This document shows, one piece after another, positions 16,579-26,235 of a stretch of DNA of 64,000 nucleotides. The notes beneath the pieces are model-generated. The model had not been told where the DNA came from, ran no database searches, and was given only the letters and a program-made list of their open reading frames with translations. Location of the stretch: assembly GCA_023957015.1 (NCBI GenBank), contig JAMLHR010000013.1:1-64000 (forward strand). Direction: 5' to 3'. The DNA comes from Thermomicrobiales bacterium. Lineage in GTDB: Bacteria > Chloroflexota > Chloroflexia > Thermomicrobiales > UBA6265. Position numbers and translations under genes: made by a program. The first letter of the stretch is position 1; each line of letters begins with the position of its first letter.

Positions 16579-17475
16579 TCAGTTGCGCGGAATCTGGATC
16601 AAGTCCATGTGTCCCGGCTTATCCGGATGGAAGCTCTGCACGGTCTCCGGCACCGCATACTCTTCCTGCGCGAAGATCTGCCGCCATTGATCGAACGTCG
16701 TTGCGGCAGCAGCTTCGTCCAGCGTTGCCAGCTCTTCCGCGGTCGGATCGCGCCCCTCGATGTTATCGATCCCCCAGACATCCCATAGCAGCATCTCGTA
16801 GCGATTAAGCGAGGCGATGTCCTGGACAACATTGTGGCGCAGATACGGCCAATCACGAAGATCGGGGATCATCAGATCCGGCGCAACCACAAATGTGGCG
16901 GAATCGAACTCGCCAGCGCGGGTGCGATGCCACGCGTCCAGGCCGGGGAGGAAGATCTCGCGGGAGATATCCTCCGGATTCACCTGCTGGCCGCTCGCCA
17001 GCGTCCACGGCTCGCGCAGCTGGGCATCGACAAGTCGCCAGCGCTGCTCGCTATCATCCCAGATCTCGGCGATGGTGTGATCGATCCACCAACCATCGGC
17101 GAAATAGCCTGAGAACCCAACCCGACTCCGCGCCGGGAAGCCATGATGGCGTGCCAGCGAGACGAACAGCAACGCCCAATCCCGACAGCAACCAACCATA
17201 CGATCCTTTGCCGCCCGGGGCTGACCGGTCACAATCGGCTGCAAGCTGTTGACGTGAGCCAGCATATCGCCAGCGTAGCGGAGGTTAATATCTTCAATCC
17301 GCTCGGCAGCGATGCCATTCTCGGCAAAGTCGCCATCACCACGGTAATGGAACAGCAGCGGAGTAATCGCCGCCTTCATATCCTCGATCGTCGGATTCAC
17401 GCTGTCCCAGATCGCTGCGTATGCGCCGGGCTCGGTAAACACGGATTGTTGTCGATAGAAATCAAGTTCGTTCAT
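16579..17475 (-). CDS. Transglutaminase-like superfamily protein
   Basis: A 298-residue protein with a transglutaminase/protease-like catalytic core: Cys in GCCRDWALLFVSLARHHGFPAR, His in WWIDHTIAEIW and Asp in WRLVDAQL. The Cys-His-Asp order is that of the family. No signal peptide is present, so it is probably cytoplasmic. ATG 17475 has aaggagt and overlaps the stop of the regulator gene as ATGA, so it is translated with it. The substrate is unknown; peptidase, deamidase or cross-linking activity are all possible. Confidence 0.77.
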   Translation of the reverse strand: MNELDFYRQQSVFTEPGAYAAIWDSVNPTIEDMKAAITPLLFHYRGDGDFAENGIAAERIEDINLRYAGDMLAHVNSLQPIVTGQPRAAKDRMVGCCRDWALLFVSLARHHGFPARSRVGFSGYFADGWWIDHTIAEIWDDSEQRWRLVDAQLREPWTLASGQQVNPEDISREIFLPGLDAWHRTRAGEFDSATFVVAPDLMIPDLRDWPYLRHNVVQDIASLNRYEMLLWDVWGIDNIEGRDPTAEELATLDEAAAATTFDQWRQIFAQEEYAVPETVQSFHPDKPGHMDLIQIPRN

Positions 17476-18308
17476 CGGGTACTCCTTACCGGGAATGCGA
17501 CATCGCACACCAGTTGGTCACTGTCGGCGGCGAACAAATCGCCATTATATATCTCGCGAGGAGGTCCGGAGATTTCGTAACCGTTGGCCGGAATCCACTT
17601 CCGAATCGCATGGTAGACCTGCAGTATCTGCGGGAATGCCACCTGCGGACGGGTTAGGGAAACGTAGGCATGCGTATGCGCTGCTTCAATCCGGATCAAA
17701 TCATCGTCTAGTGGCTGAGTCCCTGGCGCTATCGGTAGACAGACATCGACCGGTCCATCGCTATCCAGATCGACCACACCTTGAAAGACAACGGTCACAC
17801 GCCCCCTGTCACCACCGTATACTTCGGCTCGCTCATGCAACCACGACTCACTGGAACCGATGAACACGGGAAGCTCTGGTCCATGTAGCTTTCGGGTTAC
17901 GTAGAGATAGGTTGTCGGGGATACATCGCGGAGCTGAACCTGGTAGGGCGTGGCGCTCTCGGCAAGCACTTCAACCCCCAGCATCGAACCACGAATGTAT
18001 TGCACCAGATCCTTGCGAGCTGCGTACTCCTCTTCCTCTCGGACCCACCACAAGGCAAGTGCCTCCGCAGCCTCGATGGACGGAAGACCGACTATCTCAC
18101 GAATCTCGGCCAACGGCATACCGGATCGACGCAGCAGCGAAATCAGCCGTGCTCGTTCCAGTTGTCCTTCACGGTAGAACCGGTATCCGGACGACGGATC
18201 GACACTGTCTGGTCGGAGCAAGCCCATTTCATCGTAGAGCCGCAGTGCCTTAACCGAGAGCAACGATCGGCGCGAGAACGCGCTGATGCTCATGTCTCCC
18301 TTGCTCAT
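17472..18308 (-). CDS. MerR-family regulator with GyrI-like effector domain
   Basis: A 278-residue transcription factor. The N-terminal MerR winged HTH (SISAFSRRSLLSVKALRLYDEMGLLRP) and hinge (SGYRFY) are typical. A C-terminal domain of about 155 residues has the BmrR/GyrI effector-binding pattern (PTTYLYVTRKLHG, then YEISGPPREIYNGD). Such proteins twist promoter DNA in response to small hydrophobic or cationic ligands. It overlaps the transglutaminase-like gene by four bases and probably regulates its own operon. Confidence 0.85.
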   Translation of the reverse strand: MSKGDMSISAFSRRSLLSVKALRLYDEMGLLRPDSVDPSSGYRFYREGQLERARLISLLRRSGMPLAEIREIVGLPSIEAAEALALWWVREEEEYAARKDLVQYIRGSMLGVEVLAESATPYQVQLRDVSPTTYLYVTRKLHGPELPVFIGSSESWLHERAEVYGGDRGRVTVVFQGVVDLDSDGPVDVCLPIAPGTQPLDDDLIRIEAAHTHAYVSLTRPQVAFPQILQVYHAIRKWIPANGYEISGPPREIYNGDLFAADSDQLVCDVAFPVRSTR

Positions 18309-18375
18309 GCGACCTCCTCATCAGGCGACCCACCTGGTCACCAACTCTATGGTGCGGTCTACCCCAGGGGGAGAG

Positions 18376-19899
18376 TCAAGTCTCGGTCTGCTTCGGTCGA
18401 TATTGCAATGCCTCAGCCACGTGTCCCGGCAGGACGGCATCAGAAGCAGCCAGATCCGCAATTGTACGGGAGAGTTTGAGGACGCGGTGGTAAGCGCGGG
18501 CACTGAGGTTGAGTTGACGCACGGCCATACGGATAAGCTGTTCGCCTTGAGTATCCAGTTGCACGTATCTCTGCACCTCACGCGGTCCCATATCCGCATT
18601 CGTATACCGGCCGGTGCCGTGATAGCGCTTCTCCTGAATCGCTCGCGCCGCTTCCACCCGACTACGAACCTCTGCGGACTTCTCACCAGGACGACGATCC
18701 GCCAACTGCTCGTACTCTATGCGCGGTACTTCCAGGTGGATGTCGATACGATCCAGGAGCGGACCGCTGATACGTTTCTGGTATCGGGCGATCTGTAATG
18801 GCGAGCAGCGGCATTCGCGCACGGGATCGCCATAGAATCCACACGGGCAGGGATTCATCGCTGCAATCAGAGACAGATTGGCCGGAAACTGAATCGAACC
18901 GGAGGCGCGAGCAATGGTGACCTTGTGGTCCTCCAGCGGTTGACGCAACACCTCCAGGGTCTGCAGATTGAACTCCGGCAACTCGTCCAAAAACAGCACC
19001 CCACGATGGGCAAGGCTGATTTCACCGGGTCGCGGATGGGTACCGCCGCCAACCAATCCGGCGTGGCTGGTGGTGTGATGTGGTGCCCGAAACGGTCGCT
19101 GGCGAACCAGCGGCGTTTCCGGTGGCAACATCCCGCGGACACTATAGATACGGGTAACCTCGAGCGACTCCTCCAGACTCATCGGCGGCAGGATGCCCGG
19201 CATACTCCGCGCCAGCAGCGTCTTGCCCGAGCCCGGAGGTCCACTCATGAGGAGGTTGTGACCACCTGCTGCGGCTACCTCCAGCCCGCGCTTGACATGC
19301 TCCTGCCCCTTGATATCCGCAAAATCCGTAAGCGCGGTATCCTCCGGCATGGCATACGCGGCGAAATCCCCATCCACGGGTGAGATCGACATATCGCCAC
19401 GGAGATGATCCACAAATGCCGCCAGCGATGAAACAGGATAGACATCCACACCATGAATGAGTGCTGCCTCGCGGACATCCTCGGCAGGTACAAACGCGCG
19501 GCGCAATCCCTGCTCCGCCGCCATGGACATCATGCTGATAATGCCCGGGGTATGACGGACATCGCCATCCAAGGAGAGTTCACCAACGACGAGGGCATCG
19601 TGAAGATCGGCGAGGACCTGTCCGCTGGCAATGAGGACGCCGATCGCAATCGGCAGATCATAGGTTGGTCCTGCCTTGCGGATATCAGCAGGGGCCAGAT
19701 TAATGGTGATACGACCGTGAGGGACCTTGCCACCACTGTTGCGGATAGCGGACCGGACACGTTCCCGGCTTTCCTGCACAGCCGTATCCGGAAGACCGAC
19801 GATGACGACACCTGGTTGGCCTTCGCCTCGATCGACCTCCACCTCGATCAATACTCCGTCCAGGCCAACTACCGCACAGCTGTTGACCTTGGTGAGCAC
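18376..19899 (-). CDS. comM: YifB/ComM family magnesium chelatase-like AAA ATPase
   Basis: A 507-residue AAA+ protein. The N-terminal Lon protease-like fold domain (NSCAVVGLDGVLIEVEVDRGEGQPGVVIVG) precedes the Mg-chelatase ATPase core with Walker A SGPPGSGKT near residue 217 and the sensor region AAMNPCPCGFYGDP. A C-terminal helical domain follows. In naturally competent bacteria ComM is a branch-migration helicase acting on incoming DNA; a role here is inferred. GTG 19899 with gagggga upstream fits the family N-terminus better than ATG 19941. Confidence 0.88.
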   Translation of the reverse strand: MLTKVNSCAVVGLDGVLIEVEVDRGEGQPGVVIVGLPDTAVQESRERVRSAIRNSGGKVPHGRITINLAPADIRKAGPTYDLPIAIGVLIASGQVLADLHDALVVGELSLDGDVRHTPGIISMMSMAAEQGLRRAFVPAEDVREAALIHGVDVYPVSSLAAFVDHLRGDMSISPVDGDFAAYAMPEDTALTDFADIKGQEHVKRGLEVAAAGGHNLLMSGPPGSGKTLLARSMPGILPPMSLEESLEVTRIYSVRGMLPPETPLVRQRPFRAPHHTTSHAGLVGGGTHPRPGEISLAHRGVLFLDELPEFNLQTLEVLRQPLEDHKVTIARASGSIQFPANLSLIAAMNPCPCGFYGDPVRECRCSPLQIARYQKRISGPLLDRIDIHLEVPRIEYEQLADRRPGEKSAEVRSRVEAARAIQEKRYHGTGRYTNADMGPREVQRYVQLDTQGEQLIRMAVRQLNLSARAYHRVLKLSRTIADLAASDAVLPGHVAEALQYRPKQTET

Positions 19900-20130
19900 C
19901 CTATTCTCCCCCTCTGCATCAGCGTGTGAATAGGTCAGCAACGACCATGATCACGCCGAATTTCCGTGTCCCTATTGTCGCAACTGTAGCATGATGATGA
20001 TGGTAAAAAGCTCCAAATTCGGGCCAAACTCGGCTAATTCATGGAGTTTCTGACGGAACTGTTGCAATATAAGCACACGGTCACATGCGCAGACCGTGCG
20101 CAACGACCGTGACGCATGCCAGGAGACATA

Positions 20131-20574
20131 ATGGACGACAAGTACCCGAATCAGCCGAACACATCCAGCAATGGATTGGCTCGCGCTGGTACCGGTGTTG
20201 GACGCGCACTCCTCCGTCGCTGCCCGTTCTGTGGAGCCAAGCACATTTTCGAGAATTGGTTCACCCTCAAGAAGCAATGCCCCGGCTGCGGGAGCGTCTT
20301 CGAGCCGGAAGACGGCTACATGCTCGGTTCCTACGTGGTGAATCTGGGCCTCACGGCCGTTATCGGTGTGCTTTTCGCCGTAAGTGTGGTCTTCGGTACT
20401 GACCTCTCGGTTATTGCCGTTCAGATCGCAGCGGTCGTACTGGTTGTGGGTCTTCCGCTCTTCCTGTATGGATATAGTCAACTTTTCTGGATCTGCATTG
20501 ATCTGGTGTTCAACTCGACCCAAAAGTTCGACCCTGCCCAGGCAGCCGGTCGGGCACACCATCATCACGCCTAG
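20131..20574 (+). CDS. DUF983 membrane protein with zinc-binding motif
   Basis: A 147-residue protein. CPFCGAKHIF and CPGCGSVFEPEDGY form a zinc-ribbon-like pair near residues 30-55, followed by two membrane helices (about 63-84 and 93-119) and a His-rich C-terminus (HHHH). This is the DUF983 pattern; some members are linked to cytochrome oxidase, but the function is not established. ATG 20131 has aggag. It precedes hisG by 77 bases. Confidence 0.82.
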   Translation: MDDKYPNQPNTSSNGLARAGTGVGRALLRRCPFCGAKHIFENWFTLKKQCPGCGSVFEPEDGYMLGSYVVNLGLTAVIGVLFAVSVVFGTDLSVIAVQIAAVVLVVGLPLFLYGYSQLFWICIDLVFNSTQKFDPAQAAGRAHHHHA

Positions 20575-20603
20575 GCGCAGTTGACGCCTGCGTCGGCTGC
20601 GCC
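20574..20603 (+). terminator. Weak hairpin between the DUF983 gene and hisG
   Basis: ggcgcag pairs with ctgcgcc around a 16-base loop. There is no T tract, so it is a poor terminator. It could be an attenuation or mRNA stability structure. Confidence 0.25.
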
Positions 20604-20651
20604 GTTGCCATCCCCTCTTTGCTTCATTACACCTCAACTTAGGATGACACC

Positions 20652-21545
20652 ATGACATCAGCACGTTCGATGATCAACGGCGATGGCCGCCTCAAGCTGG
20701 CTGTACAACGATCCGGTCGCTTGACGGATCACACGCTGGCCATGCTCCACCAGGTCGGGCTCAACTTCGAGAGTTATGGGCAGCGACTCTTCAGCCAGAC
20801 CCGCAACTTTCCGCTCTCCATCCTCTATGCCCGCGATGACGATATCCCTGACTATGTCGTGCTGGAATCGGTCGATCTCGGTATCGTTGGTCGCAATCTC
20901 GTACATGAGCAACAGGTCAATGTGGTTGAACTGTTCGCACTCGGATTCGGCTACTGTCAACTGGTGGTGGCGGTGCCTAACGATTCGCCATACCAGGTAC
21001 CCGAGGATCTTCTGAACGCCCGCATCGCGACGAGCTATCCAGAGTCCACACGCATTTTCTTCTCCGAACTCGGCGGTACGCCGGAAATCGTCAAGATCAG
21101 CGGTTCGGTCGAGGTGGCACCGGCACTCGGTGTCGCAGATGCCATCGTCGAACTGACTGCGACGGGATCGTCGCTGCAGCTCAACGACCTCAGACCGATC
21201 CACACGATCCTTGAAAGCGAGGCAGTGCTGATCGCAAACAGAGCGGCGCTCGAAGATCCCGTCAAACGCGTCTCGATCGATCGTCTGGTGATGCGACTGC
21301 GCGCGGTTGATGACGCCGCCAAGTTCAAGTACATCATGATGAACGCGCCAGAGGATCGCCTGCCAGCGATCCGGGCAGTACTGCCGGGGCTCAAGGCTCC
21401 CACCGTCGTCCCCCTGGCCGATCCCGGGTATGTGGCGATTCATACCGCAATCCGTGAGGATGAGTTCTGGGAGAAGATCGAAGAGTTGCGCGCCGCCGGC
21501 GCTACCGAGATTCTTGTGTCGGCGCTGGACAAGTTGCTGCTGTAG
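20652..21545 (+). CDS. hisG: ATP phosphoribosyltransferase, long form
   Basis: First step of histidine synthesis: ATP plus PRPP to phosphoribosyl-ATP. Features include KLAVQRSGRLTD at the N-terminus, DLGIVGRN near residue 75, and the PRPP loop region with GVADAIVELTATGSSL near residue 165. At 297 residues it has the C-terminal regulatory ACT-like domain of the long HisG, so it should be hexameric, HisZ-independent and histidine-inhibited. It heads a seven-gene his operon with gaps or ATGA overlaps of a few bases. Confidence 0.94.
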   Translation: MTSARSMINGDGRLKLAVQRSGRLTDHTLAMLHQVGLNFESYGQRLFSQTRNFPLSILYARDDDIPDYVVLESVDLGIVGRNLVHEQQVNVVELFALGFGYCQLVVAVPNDSPYQVPEDLLNARIATSYPESTRIFFSELGGTPEIVKISGSVEVAPALGVADAIVELTATGSSLQLNDLRPIHTILESEAVLIANRAALEDPVKRVSIDRLVMRLRAVDDAAKFKYIMMNAPEDRLPAIRAVLPGLKAPTVVPLADPGYVAIHTAIREDEFWEKIEELRAAGATEILVSALDKLLL

Positions 21546-21560
21546 AAGAGGAGAACATTC

Positions 21561-22655
21561 ATGTCGATTACCAGCTATGTTCGGTCGGCAGTCTCGCCAG
21601 CCAAGGCGTACAAGCTTTCACCACGACAGATCCATGAGGACAGCATCTTCCTCAATCTGAACGAATCTCCCTACTCGCTCGTGCCAAAGGCGCAGGCGGT
21701 ATTGGAGTCCTTCAAGACCGGTAACCGCTATCCGGATTTCTCCCAGGTTGAGCTCCGATCGGTGATTGGCGATTACGTTGGTTTCGCGCCGGAACGTATC
21801 GCCTGCGGCGCGGGTCTGGACGATGTCTTCCAAATTCTGGCGACACTCTTTATCGAACCTGGTAAGGAAGTCATTATCTCGAATCCGACATTTGGGATGT
21901 ACGAGACGTTCTTCCCGCTCCACGGAGCAAAGATCGTCGACGTTCCGATTGGTCCAGCACCAGACTTTGCCCTGGATGTCGATGGCATCATTGGTGCAAT
22001 CAACGACAACACCGCCATGGTCATCGTCTGCAATCCGAACAACCCAACCGGTACCTTCTTCCCGCTGGAACAGATCGAGCGATTGTGCGAGAACGTCTCC
22101 TGCCCGGTGGCCATCGACGAAGCGTATGCCGAGTTCAGTGCCGAGCATCATCTCGAATTCGCCAACAAGCATGACAACGCGATCGTGCTGCGAACTCTAA
22201 GCAAGTTCGCTGGTCTGGCGGGATATCGCGTAGGTTACGGTATCTTTCCGGAGGACATGGTGCCCTACGTCTCGGCCGCGACACCTGCCTTCGCCAACGT
22301 CTCCGGTCTCAGTGCCGCTATCGCAATCGCCTGCCTGGAAGATCTCGATACGCTGAAAGCCAATCGGGATGAGCAAGTCGCCGAACGCGAACGCGTCACA
22401 TCGCTGTTGAACGAGATAGAAGGTGTGACCGCGTATCCCAGCTCAACCAACTTCGTCCTGTTCAAGTTGGTGGATGAGGAGACCGCGACATCGGCACTGG
22501 CGGCGCTCGCTGCCAGGCACATCTACGTTCGTCACTACCCTCAGGCGAACCTCAATATCGCCGATCACCTCCGGGTTAGCATCGGCTTACCCCATGAGAA
22601 CACCGCCTTCCTCAACGCACTGGAAGAAACCCTCGCAAACGGAGGGACATCATGA
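21561..22655 (+). CDS. hisC: Histidinol-phosphate aminotransferase
   Basis: A PLP-dependent fold type I aminotransferase converting imidazole acetol phosphate and glutamate to histidinol phosphate. LNLNESPYSLVPKA at the N-terminus, CNPNNPTGTFF near residue 155, the PLP-phenolate DEAYAEF near 187 and the Schiff-base Lys in TLSKFAGLAGYRVGYG near 215 are all present. The 364-residue length is normal. The stop overlaps the hisB start as ATGA. Confidence 0.93.
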   Translation: MSITSYVRSAVSPAKAYKLSPRQIHEDSIFLNLNESPYSLVPKAQAVLESFKTGNRYPDFSQVELRSVIGDYVGFAPERIACGAGLDDVFQILATLFIEPGKEVIISNPTFGMYETFFPLHGAKIVDVPIGPAPDFALDVDGIIGAINDNTAMVIVCNPNNPTGTFFPLEQIERLCENVSCPVAIDEAYAEFSAEHHLEFANKHDNAIVLRTLSKFAGLAGYRVGYGIFPEDMVPYVSAATPAFANVSGLSAAIAIACLEDLDTLKANRDEQVAERERVTSLLNEIEGVTAYPSSTNFVLFKLVDEETATSALAALAARHIYVRHYPQANLNIADHLRVSIGLPHENTAFLNALEETLANGGTS

Positions 22656-23248
22656 GCAATCGATACGCGAGTATCTCTCGCACAACCGACGAGACCGATA
22701 TCACCCTGACACTGAACATTGATGGCACCGGGGTGGTTGCGGCCACCACCGGCGTTCCCTTCCTGGATCACATGCTGGATGCGCTATGTCGACATGCCCG
22801 CTGGGATCTCACCGTAACCGCAACCGGCGATGCCGCGATGGATCCTCATCACACGGTGGAAGATGTCGGTATCGCCTTCGGACAGGCGCTAAAGCAGGCG
22901 CTTGGCGAGCGCCGTGGCATTGATCGCTACGGCTATGCCTATGCACCACTCGATGAAGCGCTTGCCAGGGTGGTGGTAGATATCTCCGGTAGACCGTTTC
23001 TTGAGTTCGAGGCAGTCATGCCCGAGCCTGTAATTGGAGCAGACTTCGCTGCCAGTTTGGTGGAGGAGTTCTGGCGTTCCGTGGCTATGAATGCCGGTAT
23101 CACCATGCACATCGATCTGCTGCGCGCGCGCAATAGTCACCACGCGGCCGAGGCGATCTTCAAGGCGGCAGCAGTTGCCTTTCGCATGGCAGTGCGTATC
23201 GGTGGCAATGCCACCACCGTTCCCAGTACGAAAGGTGTGCTGGAATGA
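22652..23248 (+). CDS. hisB: Imidazoleglycerol-phosphate dehydratase
   Basis: A manganese-dependent dehydratase making imidazole acetol phosphate. The metal ligands sit in the paired motifs FLDHMLDALCRHARWD and DPHHTVEDVGIAFGQAL in the first half, and MHIDLLRARNSHHAAEAIFKA in the second. At 198 residues it is monofunctional, without the phosphatase domain of the enterobacterial fusion. It overlaps both neighbours by four bases. Confidence 0.94.
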   Translation: MSNRYASISRTTDETDITLTLNIDGTGVVAATTGVPFLDHMLDALCRHARWDLTVTATGDAAMDPHHTVEDVGIAFGQALKQALGERRGIDRYGYAYAPLDEALARVVVDISGRPFLEFEAVMPEPVIGADFAASLVEEFWRSVAMNAGITMHIDLLRARNSHHAAEAIFKAAAVAFRMAVRIGGNATTVPSTKGVLE

Positions 23249-23834
23249 TCGCCATCATCGACTATGGCGCTGGCAATCTGCGCTCGATCCTGCGGGCTAT
23301 CGAGTCGGAGGGTGGTCAGGCAACGATCACCGGCAATCCTGACGAGATCATCCGTGCGGATCGCGTGGTGCTTCCGGGCGTGGGAAACGCCAAGGCAGCG
23401 ATGGAGCAACTGATCTCCACCGGTATCGCTGATGCTGTGAAAGAGCAAGCGGAACGGGGGACGCCGCTCCTCGGTGTCTGCCTGGGTATGCAGCTCCTCT
23501 TCGGTGAGCAGGAAGAGGGGCCGACGACGGGTCTCTCACTCATCCCGGGCAAGGGAGTAAAGCTGAGCGGCGATCACAAGATCCCGCACATGGGCTGGAA
23601 CACGGTGAGATTCACGGATCATTCCCTCTTGCTGGACGACAGACGAGCTCCTACTACTTCGTTCACAGTTATGTGGTGGTACCGGATGATCCGACCACCA
23701 TCGCTGGCATCACCGAATACGGTCAGGAGTTCGCCAGTGTGGTGATTCACGATCACATCTGGGGAACGCAATTTCATCCCGAGAAGAGTCATACCGACGG
23801 GCTCGACCTTATCGGAGCCTGGCTTGCATCGTAA
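23245..23834 (+). pseudogene. hisH: Imidazole glycerol phosphate synthase glutaminase subunit, frameshifted
   Basis: HisH supplies ammonia from glutamine to HisF. The first frame encodes a normal N-terminus with oxyanion and nucleophile regions (VVLPGVGNAK, GVCLGMQLLFG, C79) up to about 23640, then runs out of phase and stops at 23745. The remainder, SSYYFVHSYVV, EFASVV and the catalytic His-Glu in GTQFHPEKS, continues in the next frame to TAA at 23832-23834. A single missing base at or near 23640 accounts for it. Either the gene is inactive or the assembly has an indel. All other his genes here are intact. Confidence 0.85.
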
Positions 23835-23849
23835 ACGGCGGAGAAGCCA

Positions 23850-24569
23850 ATGATCATCTACCCCGCCATCGATATTCGCGGTGGCAAGGCCGTTCGCCTG
23901 ATCGAAGGCGACTACAATCGCGAGACCGTTTTCGACGCCGATCCGCTGGATGCCGCGCGGCGCTGGCAGTCAGACGGAGCCGAGTGGATTCACATCGTTG
24001 ACCTGGACGGCGCTCGTGACGGTGTTCGCGCGAATGCGGAGTCGATCGCTCGCATTCGTGCAGAGATCAGCGTGAGTATTCAGCTTGGCGGTGGCATGCG
24101 CGGCATGGCAGATATCGAGGCGGCGATAAAGCTCGGTATCGACCGTATCGTCATCGGTTCGGCGGCTGTCAGCAATCCACAACTCGTAACCGAGGCAGTG
24201 GCACACTATGGTGATCGCATCGCCGTGGGACTCGACGCACGCGATGGCATGCTGGCCACCCACGGCTGGACCGAGCAATCGAATGTCTCCGCCATCGATG
24301 CTGGTAGGAGATTCGCGGATGTCGGTGTGCAGCACATCGTCTTCACCGATATCGGTCGCGATGGCAGGCTGGAAGGACCGAACATCTCCGCGTTGACGCA
24401 AATGATTCAGCGAGTGGAAACCAACATCATCGCCTCGGGTGGCGTAAGTTCATTGGACGATCTCGATGCCATCAAGGCAGCTGGCGCAGCGGGTGTCATC
24501 ATCGGGGCAGCGCTCTATCACAAGCGCATCACGCTGAGCGATGCCCTCACAATCGGAGCGCTATCATGA
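23850..24569 (+). CDS. hisA: ProFAR isomerase (HisA)
   Basis: A TIM-barrel isomerase converting ProFAR to PRFAR. The first catalytic Asp is in [14 protein letters not shown], the second in the second half-barrel ([14 protein letters not shown]). The phosphate-binding motifs GGGMR and [11 protein letters not shown] are present. The 239-residue length is normal. The start lies 15 bases after the hisH stop; the 3' end overlaps hisF by four bases. Confidence 0.93.
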   Translation: MIIYPAIDIRGGKAVRLIEGDYNRETVFDADPLDAARRWQSDGAEWIHIVDLDGARDGVRANAESIARIRAEISVSIQLGGGMRGMADIEAAIKLGIDRIVIGSAAVSNPQLVTEAVAHYGDRIAVGLDARDGMLATHGWTEQSNVSAIDAGRRFADVGVQHIVFTDIGRDGRLEGPNISALTQMIQRVETNIIASGGVSSLDDLDAIKAAGAAGVIIGAALYHKRITLSDALTIGALS

Positions 24570-25348
24570 CAGACAATCTGACAATCCGCGTTATTCCCTG
24601 CCTGGACGTCAAAGCCGGGCGTGTCGTCAAGGGTGTGAACTTCGTCGATCTGCGTGACGCTGGTGATCCGGTGGAGTTGGCCGCCTTCTATAACCAGGAA
24701 GGTGCTGACGAACTGGTTTTCCTCGACATCACCGCAAGCTCGGATGATCGTGACACCATTATCGATGTCGTCAAGCAGACCGCCGATCAGATATTCATCC
24801 CCCTCACCGTCGGTGGTGGAGTCCGGAGCGTCGAGGACATGCGCAGACTGCTGGCTGCTGGTGCGGACAAGGTCGGCATCAATACCGCGGCGGTGAACAA
24901 TCCCGATCTGATCAACCAGGGAGCCGCCCAATTCGGCACACAATGTATCGTCGTGGCGATTGACGCCCGCCGCGTCGGCGACGAGGAGCGTTGGGAAGTA
25001 TTCACACATGGCGGACGCACCCCGACTGGTATCGATGCTGTCAGGTGGGCGCAGGAGTGCGAGGAGCGCGGTGCTGGCGAGATCCTGCTCACCAGCATGG
25101 ATCGCGATGGCACTCTGGCTGGCTACGATATCGCGCTGCACAAGGCAATCGATGCCGCGGTCAACATTCCGGTGATCGCCAGCGGCGGTGCTGGAGAAAT
25201 TGAGCACTTTGCTGAAGTGGTGCGTGATGGCAACGCCGATGCGGTGTTGGCAGCGTCTCTCTTCCACTTCGGGACGATGCGGATTCGGGATGTCAAGCAG
25301 CATCTCCGAGATCAGGATATCCCGGTACGGATGGAGGTCAATGCGTGA
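24566..25348 (+). CDS. hisF: Imidazole glycerol phosphate synthase cyclase subunit
   Basis: A TIM-barrel cyclase that uses HisH-derived ammonia to form imidazole glycerol phosphate and AICAR. Catalytic residues are in [17 protein letters not shown] (Asp near residue 13) and [15 protein letters not shown] (Asp near 177). Phosphate sites [12 protein letters not shown] and [11 protein letters not shown] are present. It is full length at 260 residues. The stop overlaps the hisI start as GTGA. Confidence 0.94.
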   Translation: MTDNLTIRVIPCLDVKAGRVVKGVNFVDLRDAGDPVELAAFYNQEGADELVFLDITASSDDRDTIIDVVKQTADQIFIPLTVGGGVRSVEDMRRLLAAGADKVGINTAAVNNPDLINQGAAQFGTQCIVVAIDARRVGDEERWEVFTHGGRTPTGIDAVRWAQECEERGAGEILLTSMDRDGTLAGYDIALHKAIDAAVNIPVIASGGAGEIEHFAEVVRDGNADAVLAASLFHFGTMRIRDVKQHLRDQDIPVRMEVNA

Positions 25349-26235
25349 GTCTGCCGATCAGCTGGCCCGCCGACGGCCTTATCCCGGTCGCGATCCAGGA
25401 CGATGAGACGCGTGCAGTCCTCATGATTGGTTTCATGAACCAGGAGGCGCTGGACGCGACCCGAGCAACTGGAGAGGTCCATTTCTGGAGCCGTTCGCGC
25501 AGCGAGCTTTGGCACAAGGGCAGTAGCAGTGGCCACATCCAGCGTGTGCGCAGCATCGCTGTGAACTGCGAGCAAACCAGCCTGCTGATACGGGTGCTAC
25601 AGGTCGGTGCCGTCTGTCACGACGGTTACTCGACCTGTTACTATCGCGAACTGCTTCCAGATGGATCGCTGGAAGTCACCCAGGATCGACTGTTTGATCC
25701 CCGCGACGTTTACGGCGACGGCAATGGTATCCATGCGCTCACCACGCTATGGTGGAGTGCCTACGCCTGGCTGCAGGACCAGAATGTAGTGGCTGACTCA
25801 CGCACCAGCGTGCTCCTGCATGACCCGAATACCTCTGTGATCGATCGCATTCAGGACGAGCTACGCGAACTTGCAGGTGTCCTGGATAAAACGCATTTCC
25901 ATTCAAACCAGAACGACGATGCGCTGCTGGAGTCAAGTCAGTGCGCCTACTGGATCGTGATCGAATGTCTGCTGCGGGGAATCTCGTTCAGCGACATCCT
26001 GCCGGATCGTGCATTGGATGTGGTGGAGGCGACGGTCGATCCGTTTACAGCATCACGCATTCTTCGGGTAGAAGCAGAAGCACTGCAATCCATGACTCCA
26101 GGAGTTGCGTCTCATCTGCTTCGGATGATCGCGGAAGCTGTGCGCACGGTAGATATCGATCCGCGGGAAATCATCGAGCGAGATCTGGAACAACTGAAAT
26201 CGAGAGATTACTTCTCGGCGTACTTCGCCCGGTAG
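25345..26235 (+). CDS. hisI: Phosphoribosyl-AMP cyclohydrolase with HisE-like C-terminal domain
   Basis: A 296-residue protein. Residues about 10-110 are HisI (PRA-CH), with [12 protein letters not shown] and the Zn/Mg-binding [18 protein letters not shown]. After a linker, about 165-215 ([43 protein letters not shown]) resembles the MazG-like helical fold of HisE (PRA-PH), but it is divergent and followed by a further 80 residues. If active, the protein would carry out both steps after HisG. GTG start overlaps hisF. The 3' end overlaps the convergent polysaccharide gene by 28 bases. Confidence 0.86.
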   Translation: MSLPISWPADGLIPVAIQDDETRAVLMIGFMNQEALDATRATGEVHFWSRSRSELWHKGSSSGHIQRVRSIAVNCEQTSLLIRVLQVGAVCHDGYSTCYYRELLPDGSLEVTQDRLFDPRDVYGDGNGIHALTTLWWSAYAWLQDQNVVADSRTSVLLHDPNTSVIDRIQDELRELAGVLDKTHFHSNQNDDALLESSQCAYWIVIECLLRGISFSDILPDRALDVVEATVDPFTASRILRVEAEALQSMTPGVASHLLRMIAEAVRTVDIDPREIIERDLEQLKSRDYFSAYFAR

